Assembly (NCBI GenBank): GCA_902729315.2
Contig: LR746280.1
Coordinates: 681,001 to 745,000, forward strand
From: Spirodela intermedia
Taxonomy: Eukaryota > Streptophyta > Magnoliopsida > Alismatales > Araceae
DNA: 64,000 nt
Direction of reading: 5' to 3'
The notes below the pieces were generated by a model. That model saw only the letters and a program-made list of their open reading frames with translations, did not search any database and was not told the origin of the DNA. Numbering within the stretch: position 1 is the stretch's first letter; every line of letters begins with the position of its first letter. Below, piece after piece: positions 21,961 to 40,802 of this stretch. Made by a program: the position numbers and the translations under genes.

Positions 21961-22690
21961 TCAGTTTTCCGTGGAGTGACTTCCACAGCTGGGCTTCTTT
22001 TTTTCTCTGCCTCGTGGTCAGATTTTCGGAATGTCTGTAGTAGAGAACCAGACGATTGTTGTTTCATCTCATGTGATTTGATGCATTGGTCGGGTCTTCG
22101 ATTAATCCATGTAAAGTTTTCTGCAAATCTTTCCAGAAGAGAAAACGCAGATTTTTTTTGTCATCTCTCCTCCTCCATCAGCAGGTATTCTCATGGTGAG
22201 CATCTCGTTCATGAACCCGCCTAATGCGTTACGTCAGTGGTTGTTCTGAGACAGCTTAGTCACGGATAAATCTGCTCCCACGAATCATTGGTCGGGTCGT
22301 CGATTAATTCAAGTAAAGTTTGCTGCAAATCTCTCCAGAAGAAAAAAAACACAGAAATTTTTGTCTTCTCTTCTCTCCATCAGTAAATCTTCTCTTGGGG
22401 AGGAATGTTGATTGAAGGGATTGAGACGGGTTCCTTGTTCGTCTCATTATTTGGGTAGAAGGGTCGTCGATTAATCCGAGTTTATGTTTTCTGCAAATCT
22501 TTCAAGAAGAAGAAAGTGCCGAAACTTGTACCTTCTCTTCTCCCCGTCAATACTTTATTTTTATGCTATACTAGGGATTTCGTTCATGAATCGGTCATGG
22601 ATCAATAGAGGCAGCGAGCAACGCCATGGTTTTATCAGAAGCACGACCGCATCGTCCCAGAAGTAGGAAGCGGAAGATGTAGATAGAAAC
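21961..22690. repeat. three-copy direct repeat downstream of the MED26-like gene
   Basis: A unit beginning GGTCG(T)CGATTAAT and containing TGCAAATCT(T/C)TC(C)A(A/G)AAGA(A/G) plus a TCTTCTC-rich tail occurs at about 22085, 22287 and 22461. Copies 1 and 3 also share TTCGTTCATGAA at about 22207 and 22577. Spacing is about 202 and 170 bp. It is non-coding, probably an expanded 3' flank. The third copy runs into the tubulin pseudogene. Confidence 0.8.
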
Positions 22691-23340
22691 ATGGCAACGC
22701 GTTCGGCGTCTGCTTCCTCGTCCTCGTCGTAGCCGCCGTCGTCTTCGGCGGTGCCATCCTGGTACCGCTGGTACTCGGAGACAAGGTCGTTCATGTTGCT
22801 CTCGGCCTCGGAGAACTCCGTCTCATGCATGCCCTCGCCAGTGTGGCATTGGAGGAAGGCCTTGCGGCGGAACATGCCGGTGAATTGCTCGCTGACCCGG
22901 TGGAACATCTCCTGGACGGAGGTAGAGTTGTTGCCGCCGTCTTCGGCCATGGAGAGGCCCCGGGGGAACCATGTCGCAGATGCTGGACGGACCTTGTTTG
23001 GGGACCCACTAAGCGAAGTATGACGAGTTCCTGTTCTACACGTTGATCATCTGCTCGTCCACCTCCTTGGTGCTCATCTTCCCCGCTGAACATGGCGGAC
23101 GCGGTCAGGTGGCGCCCGTGGCGGGGTCCGGCGGCCCACATCGTATTCTAGGCGACCCACATCTGCTGCGTCAGCTCCGGGACGGTCAACGCCCGCTACT
23201 GCTGGAAGCCGCGAGAAGTCAGCGGGGTGAAGACCACCATGAAGAAGTGGAGCTGGGGGAAAAGGATAAGGTTTACGGCGAGCTTCCGGAGGTCGGAGTT
23301 CAGCTGCCCGGGGAAGCGGAGGCAGCAGGTGACGCCGCTT
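22690..23340 (-). pseudogene. beta-tubulin C-terminal pseudogene
   Basis: Minus-strand homology to the last 200 or so residues of beta-tubulin. It starts near 23339 ('[20 protein letters not shown]') and passes through '[18 protein letters not shown]', 'ALTVPELTQQMW', 'RHGRHLTASAMF' and '[20 protein letters not shown]'. It ends in '[18 protein letters not shown]' and the acidic tail near 22700. In-frame stops follow 'GFQQ' and 'MW', a frameshift follows 'ASAMF', and the strongly conserved W-Y-T-G-E-G-M-D-E-M-E-F reads [12 protein letters not shown]. The N-terminal two thirds are absent. No intron is visible within the fragment, but beta-tubulin genes usually have none there, so retroposition cannot be decided. 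Confidence 0.9.
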
Positions 23341-23429
23341 GTGGTAGCTATCCCCCTCCGGTGGGCGAGACGAGAAGGAAGCCGATGACCAGGGAGGGTC
23401 TTCTCTGATCAGCTCGCGGAGGGTTCTGA

Positions 23430-23521
23430 ACACACAGGGCGACTCTACTGAAGCCGCTCTGATCGAAGTTCGCCGGAGAAGAGACCGCCGGCGACAAGAG
23501 AGCCGTTAGCTCGTGAGAGAG

Positions 23522-23552
<31 letters not shown>

Positions 23553-23880
23553 ACCGGATACACAGATTTAAACCGACCGGATACGAGAGGATCGGATCTG
23601 CTTAATCGATTTCACTGATGCCGAAACCGACTCCGACAACCTCATAAACAGTATGGTCTAACTACAAAAATACATAAAGACAAATATATAAATATAAATA
23701 ACGGTACGGTATAAGCTGTAATATTTCATTCTCCGAGAGACACGAATAAGATAAATTGCAGCAAAATAAACACGGGACCGACGCGAAGATCACACGTGTG
23801 AATCGCGACCCTGCTTCAAAAGTCGAGCTTTTACGGGCCAATCTACTACGCTATATATATCTACTGAGCCCGGCTGGATG
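23430..23880. other. intergenic, short GA array
   Basis: Contains a (GA)n run at about 23519-23550 and otherwise unique AT-rich DNA. No gene recognised. Confidence 0.5.
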
Positions 23881-24140
23881 AGCTGGGATGAGATCAGAAG
23901 AATCTTACCTGTTGACCAGCATTCTTTTATCATAATACTAGGAGGGAGTTGACCTAAACGTGCCCACAAGCTTTGTGGAAGCCCCTTGCAGCTTCTTCAC
24001 GCTTCTTCATGAGCTGGAACAGATCAGAAGAATCAAACCCGTTGACCAGCATTCTTCTCTCAAAGTACTAGGAGGGGGTTGACCCACAGGAGCCCATGAC
24101 CAAGCTTTCCAGGTGGACACCCCTTACAGCTTCTTCAAGC
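23880..24140 (-). repeat. 130-bp tandem duplication at the broken end of the EF1B gene
   Basis: AGATCAGAAGAATC followed by GTTGACCAGCATTCTT occurs at 23891 and again at 24021, and an AGCTTCTTCA-type segment closes both units. The period is 130 bp. On the minus strand both copies carry an 'EEA.RG' coding scrap, so the duplicated unit includes EF1B exon sequence. Confidence 0.85.
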
Positions 24141-25403
24141 TTTTCTTAATGTCGGTCTCATCGTCCAATGGCTCCACGTCTAGGAGCACAGAAGACTTTC
24201 CAGCTGATATATGCAGTTGAAGAATAAATCGGCCTGGATCATGATCGACATTCTGGAGTATAATTAATTGAAACAAGAAATTCTGGAAGCTTCATGCAGA
24301 TTTTCGAAAAAGTCAATGCAAAGTGAGATGGAGGTACTGAGGCTGATGTGAGATGGAAATATGTTTCCATCAATTGTATCCGCCACTGGGTTTCTTGATC
24401 TGTTATCAACCACATGACTAATTCTTTTAAGAACTTACGGGGTTTTTTTTTTTCCAGAAGCCTTTGAAGCTGCAACTTGCTCTTCAGCTGCCCTCTTCTC
24501 TTCCTCTGCTTCTTCGCCAAGCAGGTAAACGTCATCCCCTGCATCCCAGCTGCTGAGGCCTACAAATTACTGAGTTCTCCCAAGAAAAAAGGGGAAAAAA
24601 TATGGGCCAGATACAAAAGTGCCCCCAAAGCCTTAACCATCAGATAATATCTTGATCGTTGATACATTATCTTGAGAAGGATTTACTCTAACGACGCCAG
24701 TTCCATGAGCTATAGTTAGATTGCACTCTCCTGTGGTAACTTCACTGGAAACCTTTTCACAAAATCAATACATAATTACATAAAAATTTAACGACCAGAT
24801 TAATTTTTCTCCCTTTTCACGTAGTAATGCATCATATATTTACATCAGTTCAGCACAGTAAGGATTTTAGTCCGATTTGAAGAGCGTGTAACGGTCGAAA
24901 ACATTACAGATAAGACATCCGACAGACTAGAAGCCACAGGAGGGGATCCTGGCACCTCCTCTCAAGATGAAGAAGAACTCTCGATGATGACGCCCTTTCC
25001 CTTTGCGGCCACACCGCTGCATAGATAAAAGATGTAAACAAGAAAATAAGAGTTTGCCAAGAAGGGGAAGATCAACATGAGCATATATAAAAAAAAATAT
25101 ATAGCTGAATATACCTCAAACGCAGGAGGGCGTCGATGTGGTTATACCAGCGGGATACATTTATAAAATCTGAAGAATGTCGTGAAGAAATGGTAGCATA
25201 GACAGTGATATCATCCTTGGAAGGTAGGTATCTGAAACAAAGCTCAACGTGATGAGGAGGGCCATCAAGAACATAATGCGACACTGGAAAAGGACAGTAA
25301 AATGCAGACAGCATTACCCAGAGATGTAACTACGAGTGAGAAGATATTCATCAAGTTTCTGAAGGCCAGAGTGTGAGCTGAGATTGTAAAATTCTAGCAC
25401 CAT
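24120..25403 (-). pseudogene. translation elongation factor 1B, beta-type nucleotide exchange subunit, broken
   Basis: Normally this cytosolic subunit reloads eEF1A with GTP. Minus-strand exons: E1 25403-25318 starts 'MVLEFYNLSSHSGLQKLDEY'. E2 25231-25115 carries 'LPSKDDITVYA' and 'NVSRWYNHIDALLRL', the family's GST-like N-terminal motif. E3 starts at 25016 ('SGVAAKGKGVIIESS') and meets TGA at 24962-24964. A further exon around 24540-24430 encodes 'DDVYLLGEEAEEEKRAAEEQ', the acidic/coiled region. A last piece at about 24205-24135 encodes 'GKSSVLLDVEPLDDETDIKK' and then shifts frame. The C-terminal exchange domain, about 90 residues in the family, is lost and replaced by a 130-bp duplication. 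Splice sites of E1-E3 remain canonical, so decay is recent or the locus makes only a truncated protein. Confidence 0.85.
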
Positions 25404-27014
25404 TTCTGACCTGAGGATACAATCAGGGCATCGTTAGAAGGCTCCAATTCCTCAGTAATCTATAGACAAAGTGCAACTAGAACACAGAGGAAAATAAACC
25501 TGGATATTTCATCAAATGGCTATGCCAGACAATACTAGACTCCATCGAACAGGATTGCGAACAATAATGACTAGAATGGTACATAAGGCTACCCCAGCAT
25601 AAAGTCAAACCATCAAACCATATTCTGTGCAGGAAAAAAAAAAAAAACTACTCTCCAGTCCCTCAACATGGTCGAACATAATCAGGAAAAATAAGAGAAT
25701 TTACGACGTGATGGATGGCCAATAAAATTAAAAGATACGAAACTCCAGAGTTCTCACTTTTTTAGTCTTCGAAATAGCTCCCCAACGAGACTGAATTTCA
25801 AAATTTATCAAAAGATCTTGTTAGAGAAACCGCCGGCGAAGTGAGAATAGAATAGAAGAACGACTAACTTCCAGGGAGAAGAATGACTGAAATATCTCCA
25901 CTATTAAGAAAATCCATGTAATGGAAAATGTTTGGCACCGCAACTAGGTTATAAGAATATTCGGAGGGAAAAATTTAGATTCGTCGGAAGACGAATTGCC
26001 ATCTGTGATGTGAATCAGTCATCCGAACAATGACAGAACTAACGAGGAAATGAAAATTTCCCCGCACAAATTTCTCCGACGTTGCAGACTCACTTCGCGA
26101 GAAGCTTATACGGCCTACCTTCCTCTTGATCCTTCTCGATGGCGAAGAGATATGGGCGTAGAGATGCCTTCGGATGAACAAGAAGATTGCCGGGCGTTCG
26201 TTACGATGTGCCTCCCGCTCTTCTCGTCTCGGCAATCGGGGGAGGTGGGTGTGGGGTATATTTACGATTAGCCCCTTAACAAATACTAATCCAGTTATTA
26301 CATCTTAAAAATAATTAATTGCCTTTTTGTAACATTTGTGTCGTACGCTGCTTCCTCTGGGCTTTTCTTTCGGGCCTGGGCCCCGTTTCATAAGCATTTC
26401 CGGTCTGGCCCGTTTACTTGCCAACCCATGAACTACGCATCAATAGTCACCAGCTGAGTGCAACCTACACGAGGGGCAGCCCGGTCCGAAATGGAAAACT
26501 AAAACCTGACGCAACGAGAATCCAATAACTTGAAGAAGACCGAGACTTATTGCGGGCCCCAAAAAAGCCTGAAAATGAGCTCCGGCCCGGAAACGATTGA
26601 AGCCTGGGACGAGCTCGGTGTTCTTCTGTTGACCTATTCGAGAGACAGGAGAGTGAAAAAGGGGGGAGAGAGAGAGAGTCTGAGTCAGAGTCAAAGTCAA
26701 AGTCAAAAATTCGCCCTCAATGGCACTAGGGCCCACTTTATAACAGGTCTTGATCAAGGCCCGTCCCATTAACAGCCCCATCTACACAATCATTCACAGC
26801 CAGAAAAAAGAAAAAAGGGGTCCTTTCTTGGCAAAAATTAGTGGGGGAATGTGACATACATCAGAGCTCAGTAAGAATTATAATGAAATGACTCGGAGAT
26901 GGGCATAGATTTATGCACATTTACAGCAAGATTTCTACTGATCAATTAAGCCCAAAATGGAAAGAAAAAAATATATATGGGCTAATCTATGCATCCAACT
27001 AAATATGGCCCCAC
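25404..27014. other. leader of the EF1B pseudogene and intergenic region up to PP2C
   Basis: The part up to about 26240 is probably the old leader/promoter of the EF1B copy (minus strand). GGGCC/GGCCC motifs cluster at 26370-26410 and 26550-26590. A short TCAAAG/AGTCAA hexamer repeat lies at about 26688-26707. No further gene was seen. Confidence 0.4.
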
Positions 27015-30000
27015 TCAAGGACCCGGTGGCGTCAGTGCTCCACCTTCCTGCTGTGGCGACCCGACCAGGGGTTTGACCCTGATCTTCCGGCGTGGCCTCA
27101 AGTCAACCACAATGATCGTGATGTTGTCCTTGCTTCCCTTCTGGATGGCCAGCTTCAACAGATAGTCAGCGGCAGCTTGGGCCGCCGGGTCAGCCCCCTC
27201 CCCTCTCTCCGAGGGGGAGGCGGCGCCGCCATTCTTCTTGTACCAGAGGAGAATCCTCTTGCGAGCTGCATTGCAGACTTCCTCGTTGGACAAGACGTCC
27301 CACAGGCCATCGCTAGCAAGGATGAGGCACTCGTCCTCTTTGGACCGAGCAAGGCAGGTGACTTCTGGTTCGGCGATGATCCAAGGCTTCAAGTATCTAT
27401 CACCTGCATAATCCGGAGATATGGATTAATCCAGGGATTTGCAAATAGAATTTTTTTTTTCTCTTCTTTTCTTTTCCCAGAGAAGAAATATCTGGTGGAT
27501 AACTGCAGCTGTCATGTGCCCAGATGGTGTTATCTGGGTCATGCATTTCTAGGTCCAAAGAAATAAGAAGATGATGATAGCATGCAGAAACGGTAAAGTC
27601 AACTCCTGCAGTCCATGGCTCCAAGAAAAAAGGAAAGAAAAAGAGGAGGAGCAGCAGCAGCAGCCGGTGATTTGGGAAGGCGAGCGATAACAATTGTAGG
27701 AAAGAAATAAGCAGAGAAGGGAAGACGCAATAAATGGCATAATTTCCCACGACTATCCACATGGTGTTGAGCTTAAGTTGACCTTACTATTATTCCGGTC
27801 AACTTCTCGTTTTTCTCTTTTTTTTCTTCGTCTCACCAGACCAGGAAAATCAGAAAAAACCCATTTTGCGGATCTCGAAAGAAAATTATGGAATAAAACA
27901 GGCAAGATTTTCTCTTAGCATGAATGACTCGTCTTTGATGTTTCATGAAAGATTTTCTCGGTGTGGGCAAATAAATTAGGTCATCAGAAGATCTTTAGAC
28001 AGAGCAGATCTTTTAAGATGTCAACGGCATTGAAGCATCAGCATCATGATAACTCTGGGTGACAGTCTATAAAACAAGGGACATGAAAACTTGTGTTGAC
28101 GAAGCAATTTCCAAGGGTTCAGCCTTATAATCGGTTTATACCTTTTACCAGCTCAGCTGGTGGATCTTGATCGAGCAGCATATTTGATCATCTACATATA
28201 TCCACCCTTCATTACAGATGTCAAGAAAAAAAAAAATGTATTTACACAGAAACATGCATCCTTAACATGAGCAACCACACTACACCTTCAACATGTCAGC
28301 ATGTGGGTGGGGCAGCGATACTAACAATTCTTTCCTCAACTGGAGAGGCAACAATGAAGTAAAAACATTATAAACTCAAATGGCTTGAAAATTTTAAAGA
28401 TAAAGCTAATTATTGCGTATTTCTAAGAGTTTTCATCAGGAGCATTTATCACGTGGAATGGTAGCTAGTAGTTTTAGCTATATAATAAGATGGGCAGACT
28501 GTGGTAGCCTTAGAAATGTTATTCTTACATTTTATTTTGATTTTATTTTCTTTCTGTCACAGCGAAAAATGAGCTGATAGTAATTAGTCACTGCTATGAG
28601 AAAAAATATGGCCGATCATAAGGGCATATAGAAACTGAATGATTGGAGATGATGTTTGATAGGGTATGAAACATAAGAATACTGAATACGAATTCACCAT
28701 AAAAACAAAGAAGTTTCAATCTAGGATTTGACTTATCCAACGTAACAAAAATCTCCGTTCTTCATAAACAGTTTTTTCTGTTGACCTTATTCTGAAAAAA
28801 TTAAATCTATGCAGATAGCATCTTAGTCTAGAGATCAGAACATGAAGTCTAAAGAGATTTTGATAAATTCTTATCAGAACTTTCGTCAACCAGTGTCATG
28901 GTTCTTGGTCCATGAGGTCCACACTTCACACTTAACCAGTACAAGCAGTGATGGGATGTTGATTTGCATGCTTAGATCCAAGAAATGTACTTTGCTTGGA
29001 TATGGTAATCTGTTATACTATACAAGGCAAGCGACCTAATATTCATCCAAAACGCCCACAAAGCATCAGCAGCACGCCAGACCAAATTTTTCACAGATAC
29101 AGCGAAGCACCTACCTATTGACCTAGACATTGCAAGGACACCAAGCACACGATAACCATTCCACTGTATCACCTTCCCTCCCGCTTCTTCAATCCTTGCA
29201 TACTCGTCTTCCCTGTTGGGCTGAAGCATACAGACATTAATCCATGGGATTAACACAATAGAGATGAAAACATAAAAGATGACCCCTAATTTATACTTTA
29301 CCTTATGATCTACTGATAAGGGAATGGGTTGCTTGCCACGGCAAATCACTGCCCTTGAATCCCCGCAGTTTGCGACAATAATGTGAGAAGCAAAAAGAAC
29401 AGCAACCACAGCAGTAGATCCCACAGTTTCTGGTGCGATGGGTTCTGCAGAACAAGAAGTCCTATCCTCCCGAGGGGGACCATTACCTCTGGTGACTCTT
29501 CCTCCAACCTCAGAATCAACTTTTAAAAAGCAATCAATGAAAACACGCTCCCACTTCTTTTGGCAGTCGTCCCCGTTGCTGCCTCCATCACCCTCTGTAA
29601 GACTTCTCATCTCCTCTACTAATGCCATATGCATGCGTTCCTGACAGTACTTAGCCACCTGTATAGGTAGGTACCATAAAAACGTGAGATATTATTAAAA
29701 AATAGTCTGAATTCTTTTTTTCTTTTTTTTCTTTTTTTTCTTTTTTTCCCTTTTTCTTCTTTTTTTAATCTTTTATTTTTAGAAGGATAGTACCTGAACA
29801 CCACCATGGCCATCATAGACTCCAAAAAAGTGGCCAGCCAAATGAGTCAAACTTGCATTGATTCCATCATCCACCAATGGAGCAGCTGATCGCATCCACA
29901 GAGGAAAATCCGAAAACTGAGGGACAACTGCTGTGGTATCTTCCATCTCTGGTCGCCTTCCACATATGGAAACGAGACCCCAGAGTGGCAGTTCAGAGAG

Positions 30001-30558
30001 GGGTAGCCTACAAGGGCTTGCCCCATAAGCCTGGATTTCCACCACTTCCTGTCCAACCGTGGGCATCACTTTCACACAGGAGTTGCCCAACTCTCCTGAA
30101 GCACAACCCGAAGCAGCTATCGAGGTGCTGCTCATCACACTCTTCACAGAATCCACAGATTCTGGGGTTCCCATCTCCAAGGCTGTATCCAACAGACGGA
30201 AGTCCTCGGCTGCTATCCAGATGCTGCTGGCATCACTGATGAAAGAAAGGGAGCAAGAGCTCCCTTGTGACTGCTCAGACGCTAAGAGTATATCATCATC
30301 TTCACTCCTCTGGATTGCCCCATCTTCCACAATAACACCGTCCGCAATTTTTTCCATCGTTACCGTCTCATATTCCTCCCGTCCGCAGCTACAGCAGCAG
30401 CTGCTGCTGCAGTTGTCGCAACAAACCTCCTCCCGCAGATCAGCGGTCTGGTCAGAGATCGAGTCCACACTGTCCCTCGTCAACTTTCGTCTCTTGTTTT
30501 CAGCAGAAGAATTGCCTACCCTAAATGGCAAAGTACCAGAGGGAGACATCTCCTCCAT
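27015..30558 (-). CDS. clade A protein phosphatase 2C (HAB1/ABI1-like), ABA co-receptor
   Basis: Family role: Mn/Mg-dependent Ser/Thr phosphatase that inactivates SnRK2 kinases and is inhibited by PYR/PYL receptors bound to ABA. Four exons: 30558-29794, 29658-29302, 29220-29115, 27403-27015. All introns are GT-AG and the sum is 539 codons (538 aa; HAB1 is about 510). The N-terminus is a Ser-rich variable region. The phosphatase fold then shows 'PEMEDTTAVVPQF', 'GVYDGHGG' (about 246-253), 'ANCGDSRAV', 'VLAMSRSIGDRYLKPW', 'ASDGLWDV' (Asp 441) and 'GSKDNIT' (Asp 502). Trp 394 in 'VIQWNG' is the lock tryptophan that contacts ABA-bound receptors, typical of clade A. The start at 30558 ('MEEMSPSGT') is chosen because HAB1-type proteins begin MEEM; an in-frame ATG at 30669 would add 37 residues. 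The third intron is long (1711 bp). Confidence 0.95.
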
Positions 30559-31355
30559 AAATTCCCCAAACTCCCCGGAAGTTGTCTGAGCGACACCGGT
30601 GGCTCCAGAAGCAGAAGTAGAAGTGTCCGCTCGGGGAACAACCGCCGTCTGACGCCGTGGAGATCGCACAAGGCGTCATTGCTCAAAAGCGCCTTCTTAC
30701 TCCGTCTCCTCGGCACAACATGGCCACGGGCAGGAATTGACGGAGCTTCCTCCGTAGAACGCCACCAGATCTGGACAGACTCAGGCGGACGGCTCCATCA
30801 CAGAGGATTTGAAGCTTCAGCATCAACGAAACCTCGAAATCTTGGATGATCGTGCCATGGGGGGATCGATCAGGAAGTCTGCCAAAAACGGTGGAGAAAA
30901 GGAGAAACGGGAAAGAAGACCTGATCTAAAGGTGTGCACATCGATTGCGAGAACTCTTTAGATGAAGGTTAAGGAACTTCAGACCTACAAAAGTGGGGAA
31001 TCAAACCCTTATCGGTAAGCACGATGAAAAGCACGGGGGCAGGGGGAGAAGAGGAGAAGAACCTACGAAAGGCAGGGAGAAGAATCATAGCGAAGCCCTG
31101 GAGAGACATCTCGCCATCTTGCTTACCTGGATCTGCGGCAATCCATCTCAGCCCCCAATAAAATATTCAGAAAGAAGAGAAAATTACTGGGAAATGACAT
31201 CATTCTGCATCTCTCCGTTCCTAATTTCCTCATCATTCACCCTCCGAACCCTTCTTTACCGCCGATCGTCCATCCGAGAAGCACCCCGCGGCGGCGGAAG
31301 AGAGAGTGGAGATGTGGCAGTTTACCAGTCAACAAAACGGATAGAACAAAGGCAC

Positions 31356-31399
<44 letters not shown>

Positions 31400-31440
31400 G
31401 CTCGCTCGCTGACTAGTCAACAGATGGATAGAACAGAAGC

Positions 31441-31487
<47 letters not shown>

Positions 31488-31500
31488 TCTCGCTCTCGCT
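30559..31500 (-). promoter_or_regulatory. 5' region of the PP2C gene with two CT arrays
   Basis: No gene of its own. Two CT-rich arrays lie at about 31359-31409 and 31445-31500. The sequence around them is partly duplicated: GAACAAAGGCACCTCTCTC near 31345 and GAACAGAAGCACCTCTCTC near 31432, each preceded by AGTCAAC and GGATAGA. The unit (AGTCAAC...GGATAGAAC...CACCTCTCT) is repeated with about 90 bp spacing. GA/CT arrays in plant leaders can bind BBR/BPC proteins; that role is inferred here. Confidence 0.45.
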
Positions 31501-32288
31501 CATTTTGGACGATTTTTTTATTGAAAATATTCCTAAATTTAAGAGTATATACTTTTGTATATCGGATACCGACTAAGCAACAAACTTCTCAAAGCCCGGG
31601 CCACAGTAGTGGGCGGTAAGGGGCCCATTAATCTTTTTTATCAGAAGCCCAGGAAATAGCGGGCCGTGCATATTGGAAAAGTTCATAACCACCGCACAAG
31701 GCCAGCCCAATTAATGTGAAGTGACTACGGCATTCGGCCCAGAGAAACGGACGGTCGACACGAATCGGATTCTCAGACGCACGCGTCCAATCCAATCCAA
31801 ACGATTCTGATGTCACAGACCGCATAAATTTGAGCGATCCCGAGCTACTCGGGCCCGATCATTCGTTGACTTCTCAAAGCTCAATAAGCAGTTTTCGGGC
31901 CCCAGCTGAAATCGCCGTTTTCCAAAAAGGGGGAGGGGGGGTATTAACGGGCCAGGCCTAGGGCTGGGGATTGCTGAGCCCAGCCCAAGCCTAGTATCCT
32001 TCCAATGAGAGTATTCACAAATGAATCCTGGGGTCTGTCACATCATCCAATCAAGGGAACATAATCATGTAATAAGGCAAGGCCCGGCCCGCCTAGTGCG
32101 GCCCACTTGATGAATGGTTGTAGCCAACATAATAATACATTATCATCGTCATCATCATCATCACCACCACCATCATTCTGATCCAAAACATGGTGCCGTT
32201 GGTCTTCTTACTGCCGTCAGGAGTGACAGTAAGATCAGAAGCTGCCTCAAGAGAAGACATGATTTCTCACGACCACCTGGGCAGCCAG

Positions 32289-32373
<85 letters not shown>

Positions 32374-32750
32374 CCTCTCTCTCTCTCTATCAGCACCATC
32401 ATCAACATCATGATCATCATGTAGCCACTGCCTGCACATTGGCCATGCACTCAAGGGCGGGTTCTACAGGAAGCTTACTTCTGGGGGAGCGAGACTAGAG
32501 GCGATGACGCATTGAGGAGGGGCGGGGGGGCAACCTGGATAAAAACATGCAGGGTCCTCCTCCCAACAGCCACCCACATCGCAGGACCCAACCTCTATCT
32601 CGCCAATCCAATGCATTCTGTATGCTATGGGCGCGGCCCCACCGCCACCTATGGCGACATGGCATCGTCGGTGGTGGATGGTGCCATGTCCACTTCTCTT
32701 TCCTCCCTCAGTGGCCTGCCACAGGCTTCTCCAGCTGTTTCACCTGGCCA
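31501..32750. other. intergenic region between PP2C and NDR kinase
   Basis: Holds several GGGCCC/GGCCCA motifs at 31590-32105, a CATCAT/CACCAC triplet array at about 32144-32175 and a CT array of about 100 bp at 32291-32391 with two CCC interruptions. Frames through these arrays are H/S/L low-complexity artefacts. The last 150 bases belong to the 3'UTR of the NDR kinase on the minus strand. Confidence 0.5.
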
Positions 32751-39560
<6,810 letters not shown>

Positions 39561-40730
39561 TTCAGCTCTCTCTCTCTCGCCGGTGTATAAATTCCATTTT
39601 ATTATTGAAAATACGAATAATTAATGGCATAGTAGAATTACGTTACTGTCGTTGGTACTCTACGCCGTATATGTTATTACTTTATTATTTGCAATATTTA
39701 TTAATTTATCCATCGTCGCGTGCGTAAATGACAACTTATTTATTTATTTCAGGTGTTTGGAGTGCCGGAAAACACAGATCAGCACTGCCAAGCTGGCGAA
39801 CCCAACAACCATACCGACTCAGGCAACAGCTTATTCGGCCTCCGGATCTGGGATTCGATGCTCCTCCGTACTAGGTCCACGGAAAGGACGGCTACGGCAA
39901 GCCTAAGGGGGTTGTTTGCAAGATACCCCATTTTTATTATTAATGTATGAAATGCCCTTTCGTAAATGGACCTGGAAAATCCTTCCTACGCGCATCAATA
40001 GTTTGACCACACAGGGACCTTGGTATAAAAATACCAAGTTTTTACTCTTTCTTAAAGAGCTCTTCTTAGAGTAGTGTGCGCAAATTTCTTACACTAGTGA
40101 TGACGTGTGATATTGCATTTATATTTTTCATAATAATAAAATATTACAAAATTTATGTTAAAATATAATATGTAGTTAAAAATATAGAATATTTTTTAAA
40201 AATTTTAAAGTAAATTGTAAATTTATCCAAGTTTTTTCTGACACGAGGTATTTCGTATACTCTTTGTGGGGAATTTATATTTTAAAGAATTATTAGTTGT
40301 TGAAAATAATAAATAAATAAAATACTCGGTATAATTATGAAAAAGATCGCACTATAGAAGGTCTTACACCTGTGGGTCTCAATAATTGCGTGCGGTGAGA
40401 TGGCCCAGTTTAGCTATTTTGGGCCGGTCGATGTGACCCATTATGGCCTCTTTGTTGAGGCCGTTGATCAACTGCGGCCCTGAAAGAGACACACACCTAC
40501 ACCGTCAGATCACCCACGATGTCTGTGGTTTCTAATTCACACTAAGAAATTGAAGCCGCGCTTATTAAAATAACGGCGAACATAGTTTGACCGGCGACCA
40601 GCACGAACAGGTCTTAACTTGGTACAGGTCAATTGTCGATTCCTCGCCCAGTCAAGTTCAAAGTCAGGCCTCGATCAAATTTATTGGTCCCCGACGGGTA
40701 TATCATGACATCGGGCCCCGGGGCCACGGC
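39561..40730. other. intergenic upstream of the NDR kinase
   Basis: A CT-rich leader lies directly upstream of the NDR start. A plus-strand frame at about 39750-39950 follows a TTTCAG acceptor-like site at 39746-39751 and encodes 'MFGVPENTDQHCQ' and beyond; I do not recognise it and it has no clear start or promoter. The rest to 40730 is AT-rich and then GC-rich without genes. Confidence 0.35.
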
Positions 40731-40763
40731 CCGTGAGGTTCTCCCCACGACCGAGGGATTGGC

Positions 40764-40802
<39 letters not shown>

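Noticed and set aside
30059-30589. A 176-codon plus-strand frame
   Set aside because: Antisense to the first exon of the PP2C gene, which has clear family motifs.
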